Source: JAPUDQ01 sp049291395 (GTDB lineage Bacteria > Patescibacteriota > Saccharimonadia > Saccharimonadales > Saccharimonadaceae). Taken from it: a stretch of 29,780 nt of DNA. The stretch lies in NCBI GenBank assembly GCA_049291395.1, contig JBATPJ010000015.1:1-29780 (forward strand), in the 5' to 3' direction. Shown here piece by piece: positions 16,916-23,460 of this stretch; the stretch's first letter is position 1, and every line of letters starts with the position of its first letter. The notes under the pieces are model-generated. The model did not search any database, was not told the origin of the DNA, and saw nothing but the letters and a program-made list of their open reading frames with translations. The translations under genes and the position numbers were made by a program.

Positions 16916-18430
16916 ATGTCCGCCCAAGCGATTACCGTAGCGCCCGTCGGTTTCGACGGCACAATCGTCCGTGTGGAGTGTGATACCGCCAAAGGCCTCC
17001 CCACGCTTCAAATTGTTGGCCTTGCCAATCGTTCAGTCGACGAAGCCAAAGAACGCGTCCGCAGTGCGATCCGTAATAGCCATCTCGATTTTGCGAGCAG
17101 CAAAGTCACGGTCAATTTGTCACCCGCCAACTTGCCCAAAGACGGCTCACATTACGACCTGCCGATCGCGGTCGCCATATTGCTCGAAACCGGACAGCTC
17201 CGTGGTAAAAATATCGACGGGATAGTGTTTGCTGGCGAGCTCGGTCTGGACGGCCAATTGCGCCCTATCCGCGGCAGCATCGCGATCGCCGAAACCGCCA
17301 AAAACGCTGGCTATCGAACAATCATCGTACCCAGCTCAAATGCTGCTCAAGCTGCTTTAGTAACAGATATAGACGTAGTAGGAATATCAACACTATCAGA
17401 GCTGTATTTGCACCTATGTGGCGAAAAAGTCATCACCACTACCGTGCGATCACCGTTCGCCCATGTTGCAAACCGTACATCGATAGACATAAGCGATATT
17501 AAGGGCCAAGAGCATGCCAAACGCGCCCTGCTCATCGCCGCGGCCGGACACCATAATGTACTCATGGATGGACCACCCGGTGCTGGTAAGACGATGCTTG
17601 CCAAAGCCTTCGTCGGCATATTACCACCGCCGACCTACGACGAGATGGTCGAGATCACCAAGCTCCACAGCCTCGCCGGTGAAGCCGATGACGCTATCAT
17701 TACTGAACGGCCGTTTCGCTCACCGCACCACACGGCGAGCTATGTCTCCCTTGTCGGCGGTGGCGCCAAGCCAGTACCTGGCGAGATCAGCCTCGCGCAC
17801 CACGGCGTCCTCTTCCTCGATGAGCTACCGGAGTACCCGCGCCAGTCTCTCGAATCACTCCGCCAACCCCTCGAAGACCGCGTCGTCCATGTCTCAAGAG
17901 CAGCCAGCAAAGTCAGCTATCCGGCGAACTTCATGCTCGTCGCCACCAAGAACCCCTGCCCTTGCGGCTACTACGGCGACCCGACTCGTGAATGCAGCTG
18001 TACCATGACACAGCTCCTGAACTACCAGAAAAAGATCTCTGGACCTCTGATGGACCGTATCGACCTCGTCGTCCATGTCGCCCGAGCCTCGGAAAAAGAT
18101 TTTTTGCAGAAAAGCCCTACTTCAGATAAGCTATCTGACGCCTGGCGAACAGATGTGACAAAAGCTCGCGAGCGGCAACGTAGTCGCAATCTAAAAGGCC
18201 TATCGAACGCCCAACTCGACTCCAAACAGCTCCTCACCTATGGCAAGTTATCCGACGAGGCCGAGCAGCTCCTCCAGTCGGCCGCAGCAAAGATGCAATT
18301 GTCTGCGCGGAGCTATTTCAAGGTCATTCGCGTCGCCCGTACTATCGCTGACCTCGAGAATGCTGACGGCATCCTCCCGGCGCACATCGCCGAAGCACTG
18401 CAGTACCGCTCAGAGACCGCTATCCGTTGA
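16916..18430 (+). CDS. comM: ComM/YifB family Mg-chelatase-like AAA+ ATPase
   Basis: A 504-residue ComM/YifB protein. In naturally competent bacteria ComM is a hexameric helicase that drives branch migration during recombination of incoming single-stranded DNA; uptake and recycling of outside DNA would suit a reduced, epibiotic organism. The N-terminal Lon-protease-like domain (VGFDGTIVRVECDTAKGLPTLQIVGL) is followed by Walker A GPPGAGKTM (about 218), Walker B VLFLDELPEY (about 299), and the conserved cysteine cluster CPCGYYGDPTRECSC, then the Mg-chelatase C-terminal domain. The frame is open 36 codons further upstream, but that part lies in tmRNA and its terminator; ATG at 16916 (MSAQAITVAPVGFDG) fits the family start. 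Confidence 0.95.
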   Translation: MSAQAITVAPVGFDGTIVRVECDTAKGLPTLQIVGLANRSVDEAKERVRSAIRNSHLDFASSKVTVNLSPANLPKDGSHYDLPIAVAILLETGQLRGKNIDGIVFAGELGLDGQLRPIRGSIAIAETAKNAGYRTIIVPSSNAAQAALVTDIDVVGISTLSELYLHLCGEKVITTTVRSPFAHVANRTSIDISDIKGQEHAKRALLIAAAGHHNVLMDGPPGAGKTMLAKAFVGILPPPTYDEMVEITKLHSLAGEADDAIITERPFRSPHHTASYVSLVGGGAKPVPGEISLAHHGVLFLDELPEYPRQSLESLRQPLEDRVVHVSRAASKVSYPANFMLVATKNPCPCGYYGDPTRECSCTMTQLLNYQKKISGPLMDRIDLVVHVARASEKDFLQKSPTSDKLSDAWRTDVTKARERQRSRNLKGLSNAQLDSKQLLTYGKLSDEAEQLLQSAAAKMQLSARSYFKVIRVARTIADLENADGILPAHIAEALQYRSETAIR

Positions 18431-18455
18431 TTTTCTCGTCCACATCTGTTACAAT
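18427..18455 (+). promoter_or_regulatory. Promoter of infC-rpmI-rplT
   Basis: TTGATT (18427-18432, overlapping the comM stop codon), a 17-base spacer and TACAAT (18450-18455). The predicted start near 18462 gives a leader of about 57 bases before infC. Confidence 0.75.
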
Positions 18456-18506
18456 CTACTATCGAAATAACAACCCGCGTTGGTTGCGAAAGCGACCGCG
18501 CACAAA

Positions 18507-18513
18507 AGAGGAG
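18507..18513 (+). promoter_or_regulatory. Ribosome binding site that sets the infC start
   Basis: AGAGGAG ends 5 bases before an ATA codon (18519-18521). No comparable site precedes the in-frame TTG at 18480, so this site decides the start in favour of ATA. Confidence 0.75.
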
Positions 18514-18518
18514 ACGGT

Positions 18519-19028
18519 ATAAACAATCGATCGACGCGTATCAACGGTGCCATTCGAGCATCAGAGCTACGTGTGATAGGACCCGACGGCGAACAGCTCG
18601 GGGTCATGTCACGAAATACTGCACTTTCAGAAGCTGAAAAAGCCGGATTGGATCTGGTCGAAATCTCACCGATGGCATCGCCACCTGTTGCAAAGATCGT
18701 GGACTGGGGTAAATTCCAGTACCAAAAGATGAAAGAGCAACAGCGCAATCGCAAAAATGCCAAAGGTGGTGATGTCAAACAGATGCGACTCGGCCTCAAG
18801 ATCGGCCAGCACGACCTCGAGATAAAACTCCGCAAGATTCGCGAGTTTTTGGGCGAGGGCGACAAGGTCAAGATCATGATCTTCTTCCGTGGACGCGAGA
18901 TGGCCCACCAGGAGATCGGTCATGAGCTCATGAAAAAGATCATCGAGATGCTCGCTGAAGATGCAGTCGTCGAAGGAAGCCCTGTCATGGCAGGACGCAA
19001 CCTGAGTGTTTCCGTTAGGAGTAAATAA
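18519..19028 (+). CDS. infC: Translation initiation factor IF-3, AUA start
   Basis: A 169-residue IF-3, which binds the 30S subunit, keeps 50S away and checks start codons. The N domain has RINGAIRASELRVIGPDGEQLGVMSR, then LVEISPMASPPVAKIVDWGKFQYQ before the linker. The C domain has KQMRLGLKIGQHDLEIKLRKIREFL and the hallmark FFRGREMAHQEIG. The start is taken as ATA at 18519 because an ideal AGAGGAG precedes it and the protein then aligns with IF-3 N termini. Rare starts (AUU, AUA) on infC are known to allow IF-3 to repress its own synthesis. It heads the classical infC-rpmI-rplT operon and its stop overlaps the rpmI ATG (TAATG). Confidence 0.95.
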   Translation: MNNRSTRINGAIRASELRVIGPDGEQLGVMSRNTALSEAEKAGLDLVEISPMASPPVAKIVDWGKFQYQKMKEQQRNRKNAKGGDVKQMRLGLKIGQHDLEIKLRKIREFLGEGDKVKIMIFFRGREMAHQEIGHELMKKIIEMLAEDAVVEGSPVMAGRNLSVSVRSK

Positions 19029-19222
19029 TGCCCAAACTTAAAACCCATAAAGGTACCGCCAAGCGTATCAAACAGACCCCAACCGGGAAGCTGTTACGTC
19101 GCCGTTCATTCGGTGGACACTTCCTCGCTGGCAAGAGCGAGCGTCGCAAGCGCGTCATCGGTACGAGCGCTCAGATCATCGGCAAAACTGCCAAAAACGT
19201 TAAACGAGCTTTAGGAGTATAG
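19028..19222 (+). CDS. rpmI: Ribosomal protein bL35
   Basis: A 64-residue basic protein with the full bL35 pattern: PKLKTHKGTAKRIKQTPTGKLLRRRSFGGHFLAGKS and TAKNVKRALGV at the end. It binds 23S rRNA in the large subunit. TTAGGAG lies seven bases before the ATG, which overlaps the infC stop by one base, so it is translationally coupled to infC. Next gene three bases downstream. Confidence 0.97.
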   Translation: MPKLKTHKGTAKRIKQTPTGKLLRRRSFGGHFLAGKSERRKRVIGTSAQIIGKTAKNVKRALGV

Positions 19223-19225
19223 ACT

Positions 19226-19567
19226 ATGAGAATCAAACGAGGTGTCACCGCCCGTGCTAAGCACAAAAAGATCCTAAATGCTGCCAAAGGTATGCAGCAT
19301 GCCCGTACTCGCAGCTATCGCCTGGCCAAACAAGCCGTTACGCGAGCACTTGAGTACGCTTACCGAGATCGACGCAACAAAAAGCGTGACCTCCGTAGCC
19401 TATGGATTACCCGTATCAACGCTGCTGCCCGTGAAAACGGCACAACCTACGGTAAACTGATGAACGGCCTCAAGACAAAAGGTATCGAGCTTGACCGCAA
19501 GACATTGGCTGACCTTGCTGCCCGTGAACCAGCTGCATTTGCCGCTGTCGTCAAATCCGTCAAATAG
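19226..19567 (+). CDS. rplT: Ribosomal protein bL20
   Basis: A 113-residue bL20, a primary 23S rRNA binder essential for early 50S assembly. Signatures: RIKRGVTARAKHKKILNAAKGM, then ARTRSYRLAKQAVTRALEYAYRDRRNKKRDLRSLWITRINAA. A TTTAGGAG site overlaps the end of rpmI. In several bacteria bL20 represses this operon by binding its mRNA; no matching pseudoknot was traced here. The operon ends in a strong bidirectional terminator shared with rnpB. Confidence 0.97.
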   Translation: MRIKRGVTARAKHKKILNAAKGMQHARTRSYRLAKQAVTRALEYAYRDRRNKKRDLRSLWITRINAAARENGTTYGKLMNGLKTKGIELDRKTLADLAAREPAAFAAVVKSVK

Positions 19568-19589
19568 TACTATTTCATCTACGGATAAC

Positions 19590-19617
19590 CTAAAAACCGC
19601 CAATTGGCGGTTTTTAG
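19590..19617. terminator. Bidirectional terminator between rplT and rnpB
   Basis: A perfect 12-bp palindromic stem (CTAAAAACCGCC, loop AATT, GGCGGTTTTTAG) with a T-run on both strands. It separates the convergent rplT (plus) and RNase P RNA (minus) transcripts. Confidence 0.92.
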
Positions 19618-19621
19618 GTAT

Positions 19622-19995
19622 CAGATCACCGATAAGCCGGGTTCTGTAAGAGATAAACTCTTTAACGATCATCTATCTAGACCACCGAAGTGGCTCGAGC
19701 GGGTTTATCGATGCGGCACAACCGGACTAGCCTACCGATGGTAGGGTCCGCATCTCCTTGCAGCAAACAGGGTTTACCTCCTCCGTATGTCACCATACGT
19801 CGCTGTGGGCTCTTACCCCACTCCTTTCACCCTTACCCGGAATAACCGTTGAGGGTCATAATGGGCGGTATCGTTTCTGTGGCACTTTCCCTAGGGTCGC
19901 CCCCGGCCGCCGTTAGCGGCTGTCTTTGTCCTATGCTGCCCGGACTTTCCTCGGATACTGTTAAAGGTACACGCGATCGTTTAGTGATCTGACAA
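19622..19995 (-). ncRNA. rnpB: RNase P RNA, bacterial type A
   Basis: The catalytic RNA that matures tRNA 5' ends. On the minus strand it shows the universally conserved GAGGAAAGTCCGGGC (near 19950), CACAGAAACG, a GGTAAACCC element and, near the 3' end, CAGAACCCGGCTTAT. The two ends close as helix P1: AGTGATCTG complement at 19983-19991 with CAGATCACC at 19622-19630. The length of about 370 nt fits type A. It follows the Nudix-RNase H gene by about 15 bases, has its own -10 overlapping the end of that gene, and ends at the shared terminator. The ORFs seen across it are not real. Confidence 0.96.
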
Positions 19996-20001
19996 TGGTC
20001 T

Positions 20002-20007
20002 ATTATA
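20002..20007 (-). promoter_or_regulatory. -10 box of rnpB
   Basis: A perfect TATAAT on the minus strand just after the stop of the Nudix-RNase H gene; transcription would start near 19995, right at the 5' strand of helix P1. The -35 is weak. Confidence 0.6.
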
Positions 20008-20009
20008 CC

Positions 20010-20888
20010 TCAGTTACCGGATTTTTCATGCTCATCAAGAATCTTGTTGACCATGCCATCGGCCAATTTGTTGTATTCGCGTGCCACGTAGGTATACGAT
20101 ACTTTATCAAATCGTGCCGACAATTCTTGGATGCGATGATGGATAGCAGCAAGATCGGGGTTTTTGACACGGTAGATACCATTCATCTGGTTCGCGACAA
20201 GCTGACTATCCATCCGCATGTCGACAACACAGGCGCCGAACTCCAGGGCTTTTTCGAGGGCGAGATAGACGGCTTGGTATTCGGCCACATTGTTCGTCGT
20301 GATGCCGAGAAAAGAGCCGCCTTCATACAAAACCTTACCCGCTTCGTCGAGGATGACGTAGCCACTTGCAGAAGGTCCGGGGTTGCCGCGCGAGCCCCCA
20401 TCGCTATAGGAAACGACCGTTTCACATGTTGCGTATTTTGCATCAGGTACCGTAACCACTTCTTCCTCACCTCGAGAGGAAAACGGTACAGAGACGAGTC
20501 CTAGTAGTTGCTGCGTTGACTGAGTGATCTCACCTAGTTGTATATCTGACAACTGCTTCCAGACGTATTTGTCGTATTCATCACTCAGCTCTATATCCCG
20601 GTCGGTCATCTTGAGGCTCGCCTGAAATAATATGAATAGATACTGGAGCTCCCGATCATCTGGGTCGATAAACGTCATCACATCATCAAGCTGAATCGTT
20701 TCCGAACTCACGCCGAGGTGGATGTTGAAAGCATGTTCGAGCGCGTCTTCAGGCTGTTGGTTGATATGTACCCGACCACCAGGCAGCTCATAAAGTCCGG
20801 CGATCGATGGTCGTCCGCCCCTCCGCCTAAGGAGCAAGATCTTTTCATCTTGTTTGATAATTGCTTTGGTAACAACTTTTTGTTTCAT
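20010..20888 (-). CDS. Fusion of a degenerate Nudix domain with RNase HI
   Basis: A 292-residue two-domain protein. Residues 1-135 have a Nudix fold (KVVTKAIIKQDEKILLLRRRGG, then GLYELPGGRV), but the Nudix box is broken: after GG the run is RVHINQQPEDALEHAFNIHLGV, so the first Glu, the RE pair and the EE pair of Gx5Ex7REUxEExGU are replaced by Gln, HA and IH. Residues 155-292 are RNase HI, with its acidic residues kept: SDGGSRGNPG (D about 161), NNVAEYQA (E about 201), RMDSQL (D about 224) and ADGMVN (D about 276). The likely activity is cleavage of RNA in RNA-DNA hybrids, with the Nudix part as a binding module. A perfect TATAAT lies 11 bases before the ATG. Confidence 0.88.
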   Translation of the reverse strand: MKQKVVTKAIIKQDEKILLLRRRGGRPSIAGLYELPGGRVHINQQPEDALEHAFNIHLGVSSETIQLDDVMTFIDPDDRELQYLFILFQASLKMTDRDIELSDEYDKYVWKQLSDIQLGEITQSTQQLLGLVSVPFSSRGEEEVVTVPDAKYATCETVVSYSDGGSRGNPGPSASGYVILDEAGKVLYEGGSFLGITTNNVAEYQAVYLALEKALEFGACVVDMRMDSQLVANQMNGIYRVKNPDLAAIHHRIQELSARFDKVSYTYVAREYNKLADGMVNKILDEHEKSGN

Positions 20889-20899
20889 AGATATATCCT

Positions 20900-20905
20900 A
20901 TTATA
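20900..20905 (-). promoter_or_regulatory. -10 box of the Nudix-RNase H gene
   Basis: A perfect TATAAT on the minus strand, 11 bases before the ATG at 20888. The leader would be about four bases; the AGGA in between would lie partly upstream of the start of transcription. Confidence 0.5.
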
Positions 20906-21093
20906 CAGTATGGTCGAGTCGAACATACCCTACACGAACCGCTAAGTCATCTATTGGGGTACTCAGACGAAGCTAAAAGTATCTTAGATAACCTACGAAA
21001 TGCCTGTAACCCAATAACAAGAATTATCCAAGTAGAAAACCTGGTGTATTAGTGGCAAGTCTCAAACTTAACCGTAGGTACTTTTCATAGAGG

Positions 21094-21867
21094 TTAAATG
21101 TCGAGCCAAAAACCGTTGGTTGCATCAAGAGCTAACACTCGAAATCGTTCGTCAGAACCCACTTTGCTGAATTCATGCAGATCATCGACAAGAATTACAC
21201 TCAAGCTATCCGACTCTTTTAGTAACTCTTCACAGACAGCTATCTTTTGTGCTACCCCACCGGCAATACCACCTCCAAGTTCGTCCCCAAGATATTTAGA
21301 AGTAAATTCGCGTATTCTAACTTCCCGAGAGCTTAACACTCTTTCAGGCTGTAGGTAAGGGGTAAGAGATTTAAGCTCGTTAGGGTCACGTAACTCTTCT
21401 TCAAGATAACCTTGCGACCGTGAGGTTAACAGACCAAATGTAATTCGAGTATCCATTCCTTGCAGTGCTGCAATCAATGGAACGATTGCAGGACGTACAA
21501 GGTGTCGAGTCATGTCAGCTAAAGACCTCCTCGCAAGCGTTTCGTCCAAATCAAAAAGTACGATATATTCTGTGGCATCTGGCATTTGATTCATTGCCTC
21601 TAGAACAGCACCACTAACACTTTTGACGAATTGCTCTTCTCTCAGTAGTGCTCGTGCTATATCCTCTTTAAGTTCTTCTCGACGCCCCTCTTCGAGATGA
21701 TCCAGAGCCTCAACCCCATAATATTCAAGAACATTTTGAATCATAAGTGGAGCTGCATATTCATCAAAAGCAGCGTTGATAGTAGGTCCAGTAATCGCCC
21801 ATACATGGTCAGGTGTAATGGCTGGCCTTTGTTCTGGGTATTGTTGGCCTAATTGCGTTTCGTTCAT
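21094..21867 (-). CDS. HAD-superfamily hydrolase-like protein, unknown substrate
   Basis: A 257-residue protein. Its first 100 residues are helical with no known family. The HAD core follows: motif I LFDLDETLARRS (about 104-115; nucleophile Asp and general-acid Asp present), motif II GLLTSRS (about 147), and motif IV VILVDDLHEF (about 224-233). A basic residue for motif III may be K209 in AQKIAVCEE. The acids needed for phosphotransfer are all present. It stands alone between the Nudix-RNase H gene and tRNA-Pro with gaps of 205 and 170 bases. No strong ribosome site precedes the ATG; the leader is A-rich (CTAAAAACAAACA) after a TATAAG. Function cannot be assigned. Confidence 0.75.
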   Translation of the reverse strand: MNETQLGQQYPEQRPAITPDHVWAITGPTINAAFDEYAAPLMIQNVLEYYGVEALDHLEEGRREELKEDIARALLREEQFVKSVSGAVLEAMNQMPDATEYIVLFDLDETLARRSLADMTRHLVRPAIVPLIAALQGMDTRITFGLLTSRSQGYLEEELRDPNELKSLTPYLQPERVLSSREVRIREFTSKYLGDELGGGIAGGVAQKIAVCEELLKESDSLSVILVDDLHEFSKVGSDERFRVLALDATNGFWLDI

Positions 21868-21993
21868 TGTTTGTTTTTAGCTTATACCATAATTGTATCA
21901 GAATAGTAGGACGCGTCTAGTCCATAAATTATGTCGCACAATCAACCTTCGGAACAGGCAAACAACAGAGGTACGAAATCACTCACAAATTAA

Positions 21994-22015
21994 ATGAACC
22001 CTGGGACGGGTTCAT
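21994..22015 (-). terminator. Probable terminator of tRNA-Pro
   Basis: An 8-bp stem (ATGAACCC/GGGTTCAT, loop TGGGAC) lies 22 bases downstream of the tRNA CCA on the minus strand, followed by TTAATTTG. The T-run is imperfect. Confidence 0.6.
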
Positions 22016-22036
22016 AAAATCTGGTGATTTCGATCA

Positions 22037-22112
22037 TGGTCGGGATGACAAGACTTGAACTTGCGACCTCTGCACCCCCAGCGCAGCGCGCTACCAACTG
22101 CGCCACATCCCG
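22037..22112 (-). tRNA. tRNA-Pro (GGG anticodon), CCA encoded
   Basis: On the minus strand the acceptor CGGGATG pairs with CATCCCG, the D arm is GCGC-AGTTGGTA-GCGC, the anticodon stem CTGCG/TGCAG encloses CTGGGGG with anticodon GGG (proline), and the T arm is CTTGT-type with loop TTCAAGT. Discriminator A and CCA (22037-22040) are encoded. The first pair C1-G72 fits bacterial tRNA-Pro. A broken relative lies just upstream at 22148-22366. Confidence 0.95.
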
Positions 22113-22157
22113 ATATGTCTCTATTTTAACATGATAGAATGGTCGAACGACCTCTGC

Positions 22158-22242
22158 GTCACCTTCGGCGACCCCGCGATTTCATGATTGCGAGCACAGC
22201 TCGCATCAGAAAGTCGCCTTGCAAACTGTCACTGGCAGTTTT
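22158..22242 (-). repeat. 85-nt structured element, copy B
   Basis: Aligns without gaps to copy A. It begins AAAACTGCCAGTGACAGTTT (hairpin AAACTG/CAGTTT), then GCAAGG, a second hairpin TGCGAGC/GCTCGCA, and ends GGGGTCGCCGAAGGTGAC. Stem pairs changed on both sides relative to copy A keep the pairing. Confidence 0.75.
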
Positions 22243-22257
22243 CACCCCAGCGCAGCG

Positions 22258-22342
22258 GTCACGTTCCGCGACCCCGGAACTTCGCGATCGAACGCATAGC
22301 ATTCGTCGGAAGATTCCCTTGCGAGCCGCCACTGGCGGCTCT
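22258..22342 (-). repeat. 85-nt structured element, copy A
   Basis: Begins AGAGCCGCCAGTGGCGGCTC (hairpin GAGCCGCC/GGCGGCTC with loop AGT), then GCAAGG, a hairpin CGAATGC/GCGTTCG, and ends GGGGTCGCGGAACGTGAC. A 15-base spacer that resembles a tRNA-Pro anticodon arm (22243-22257) separates it from copy B. Both copies are preceded by GTG and end in GTGAC. Confidence 0.75.
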
Positions 22343-22388
22343 CACTACCAACTGCGCTAAACCCCGATATGTGTCAAATAATTACGGT

Positions 22389-22533
22389 GTCCTTCGAGCC
22401 GTCAGGAGAAGATGAATCCCCCGCGTAAGCGCAAGGTGGGTGCCCTCACGTCCATCCCTCAGGACGGACAAATATTAGGCTCCCTTTCATCCTGATGTTA
22501 GGAAATCATGACTCCCGACAATTGTCGAAGGAC
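22389..22533 (-). ncRNA. Candidate structured RNA of about 145 nt, unassigned
   Basis: On the minus strand the ends form a perfect 9-bp stem (GTCCTTCGA with TCGAAGGAC). Inside follow an 8-bp stem GTCGGGAG/CTCCTGAC, a large asymmetric loop, GATGAA/TTCATC, and an apical 8-bp hairpin GTCCGTCC-TGAG-GGATGGAC. A perfect TATAAT places the first transcribed base at 22533, the first base of the closing stem. No ORF fits. A rod with an open bubble resembles 6S RNA in outline, but I see no decisive 6S sequence; the SRP RNA motif is absent. The tRNA-Pro-like region and tRNA-Pro follow on the same strand, so a longer transcript is possible. Confidence 0.55.
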
Positions 22534-22539
22534 TCTTAT

Positions 22540-22545
22540 ATTATA
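22540..22545 (-). promoter_or_regulatory. -10 box of the structured RNA candidate
   Basis: A perfect TATAAT on the minus strand that overlaps the stop codon (TAA) of the site-2 protease gene. Six bases separate it from the closing stem of the RNA. The -35 is poor. Confidence 0.55.
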
Positions 22546-23182
22546 TCACCGAGATACCGAAGAGTGCATCATAGAAACGCCAGATTGCTTGCTGCGCAGT
22601 AAAGATGATCTGGCCGATCTGTGAACTAAAGAGCATTACGACCGCAAAGACGATGATGAGGCCATTCTGCTCAAGAAACTCCATGAACCGCTGTACTGGC
22701 TCTGGCGCGACAGCGTAGAGAGCTCGCGAGCCATCAAGCGGTGGGATCGGGATCATATTGAAGATAAAGAAGCCGAGGTTAACGACGATAGCGATCTCCA
22801 AGAAATTACCAAACAGCCCCGTCGGCGTGCCGAGGAGCGCATAGACAGCAAACAAGATAAACGATAGAACCAAGTTTGTGAGTGGCCCCGCCAGCCCAAC
22901 CAGCGCCGCACCGTAGGCTCCGCCACGCACCGCTTGAGGGTTAAACGGTACCGGTTTTGCTCCACCAAAGATCGGCGCATGGAGTAATGCCAGGATAAGA
23001 GGCAGTAGTATCGTGAGGAATGGGTCGATATGATGAATCGGGTTGAGCGACAATCGCCCTTCATTTTTGGCCGTGTGATCACCGAGCCAGTAGGCCGCAT
23101 AGCCGTGCATCGCTTCGTGCAACGTCATCGACAGCAATATCGCTGTAAAAACCATCGCGATATAGGCAATATCAATATTCAT
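22541..23182 (-). CDS. Site-2 protease family (M50) membrane metalloprotease
   Basis: A 213-residue intramembrane zinc protease of family M50. The zinc motif HEAMH lies near residue 22 in the first membrane helix, and the third ligand is in PPLDGSR (about 149), the LDG motif of helix 3. Between them are LVGLAGPLTNLVLSF, typical for the group, and several hydrophobic segments. These short M50 proteins lack PDZ domains; substrates are not known, although relatives cleave membrane-bound regulators or remnant signal peptides. A TATAAT 10 bases before the ATG and a GAGGGTGAG next to it suggest either a leaderless or a very short-leader mRNA. It follows rpmB by 25 bases. Confidence 0.9.
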   Translation of the reverse strand: MNIDIAYIAMVFTAILLSMTLHEAMHGYAAYWLGDHTAKNEGRLSLNPIHHIDPFLTILLPLILALLHAPIFGGAKPVPFNPQAVRGGAYGAALVGLAGPLTNLVLSFILFAVYALLGTPTGLFGNFLEIAIVVNLGFFIFNMIPIPPLDGSRALYAVAPEPVQRFMEFLEQNGLIIVFAVVMLFSSQIGQIIFTAQQAIWRFYDALFGISVI

Positions 23183-23192
23183 CTCACCCTCA

Positions 23193-23198
23193 ATTATA
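23193..23198 (-). promoter_or_regulatory. -10 box of the site-2 protease gene
   Basis: A perfect TATAAT on the minus strand, 10 bases before the ATG at 23182, in the 25-base gap after rpmB. Confidence 0.5.
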
Positions 23199-23207
23199 CG
23201 CTACGAG

Positions 23208-23399
23208 TTACAAAACGCCTTTTTTCTTCAAGATACGAATCGCCTGAGTACTGAGGTTCATTGTTACCTTCTGACCATCAACGATAAACGTCTTTTTCTG
23301 AAGATTTGGCTTAAATACGCGATTTGTGCGGCGCAAAGAAAAGCTAACATTGTTGCCAAATTGCTTACCTTTACCAGTTAATTCACATCGTGCTGCCAT
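23208..23399 (-). CDS. rpmB: Ribosomal protein bL28
   Basis: A 63-residue bL28 with the family pattern: CELTGKGKQFGNNVSFSLRRTNRVFKPNLQKKTF, then VTMNLSTQAIRILKKKGVL. It belongs to the large ribosomal subunit. Only the first cysteine of the possible zinc-binding set is present, so it is the zinc-free form. AAGGA lies eight bases before the ATG. It is on the same strand as the protease gene downstream and the MBL gene upstream. Confidence 0.96.
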   Translation of the reverse strand: MAARCELTGKGKQFGNNVSFSLRRTNRVFKPNLQKKTFIVDGQKVTMNLSTQAIRILKKKGVL

Positions 23400-23460
23400 A
23401 CCACTTCCTTACTACTATTATTTTAGACTCGTACTATCGTACACGGTTTTGCGACAGAGG

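Larger units (their letters stand above)
22148..22366 (-). pseudogene. tRNA-Pro-like sequence interrupted by two 85-nt elements
   Basis: Read on the minus strand, three pieces of the neighbouring tRNA-Pro occur in order: CGGGGTTTAGCGCAGTTGGTAG (acceptor and D arm), CGCTGCGCTGGGG (anticodon arm, GGG kept) and GCAGAGGTCG (3' anticodon strand and variable loop). Homology extends upstream as ACATAT. The pieces are separated by two diverged copies of one 85-nt element, and no matching T arm and acceptor 3' strand follow. It looks like a duplicated tRNA gene that took up two insertions and decayed. An RNA that still uses this layout is possible but less likely. Confidence 0.6.

Noticed and set aside
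20889..21093. Possible gene or RNA in the 205-base gap
   Set aside because: Apart from the -10 at 20900 I see no ORF, strong dyad or terminator.
22158..22342. Two direct repeats considered as a CRISPR array
   Set aside because: Only two diverged copies, 85 nt long with a 15-nt spacer and internal hairpins; no cas genes in the window.
22139..22415. Two overlapping plus-strand ORFs of 73 and 75 codons
   Set aside because: They lie across the tRNA-Pro-like region and the 85-nt repeats, and show no protein-like composition.
22389..22533. SRP (4.5S) RNA at this place
   Set aside because: The conserved GGAAG-AGCAGCC loop region of SRP RNA is absent.
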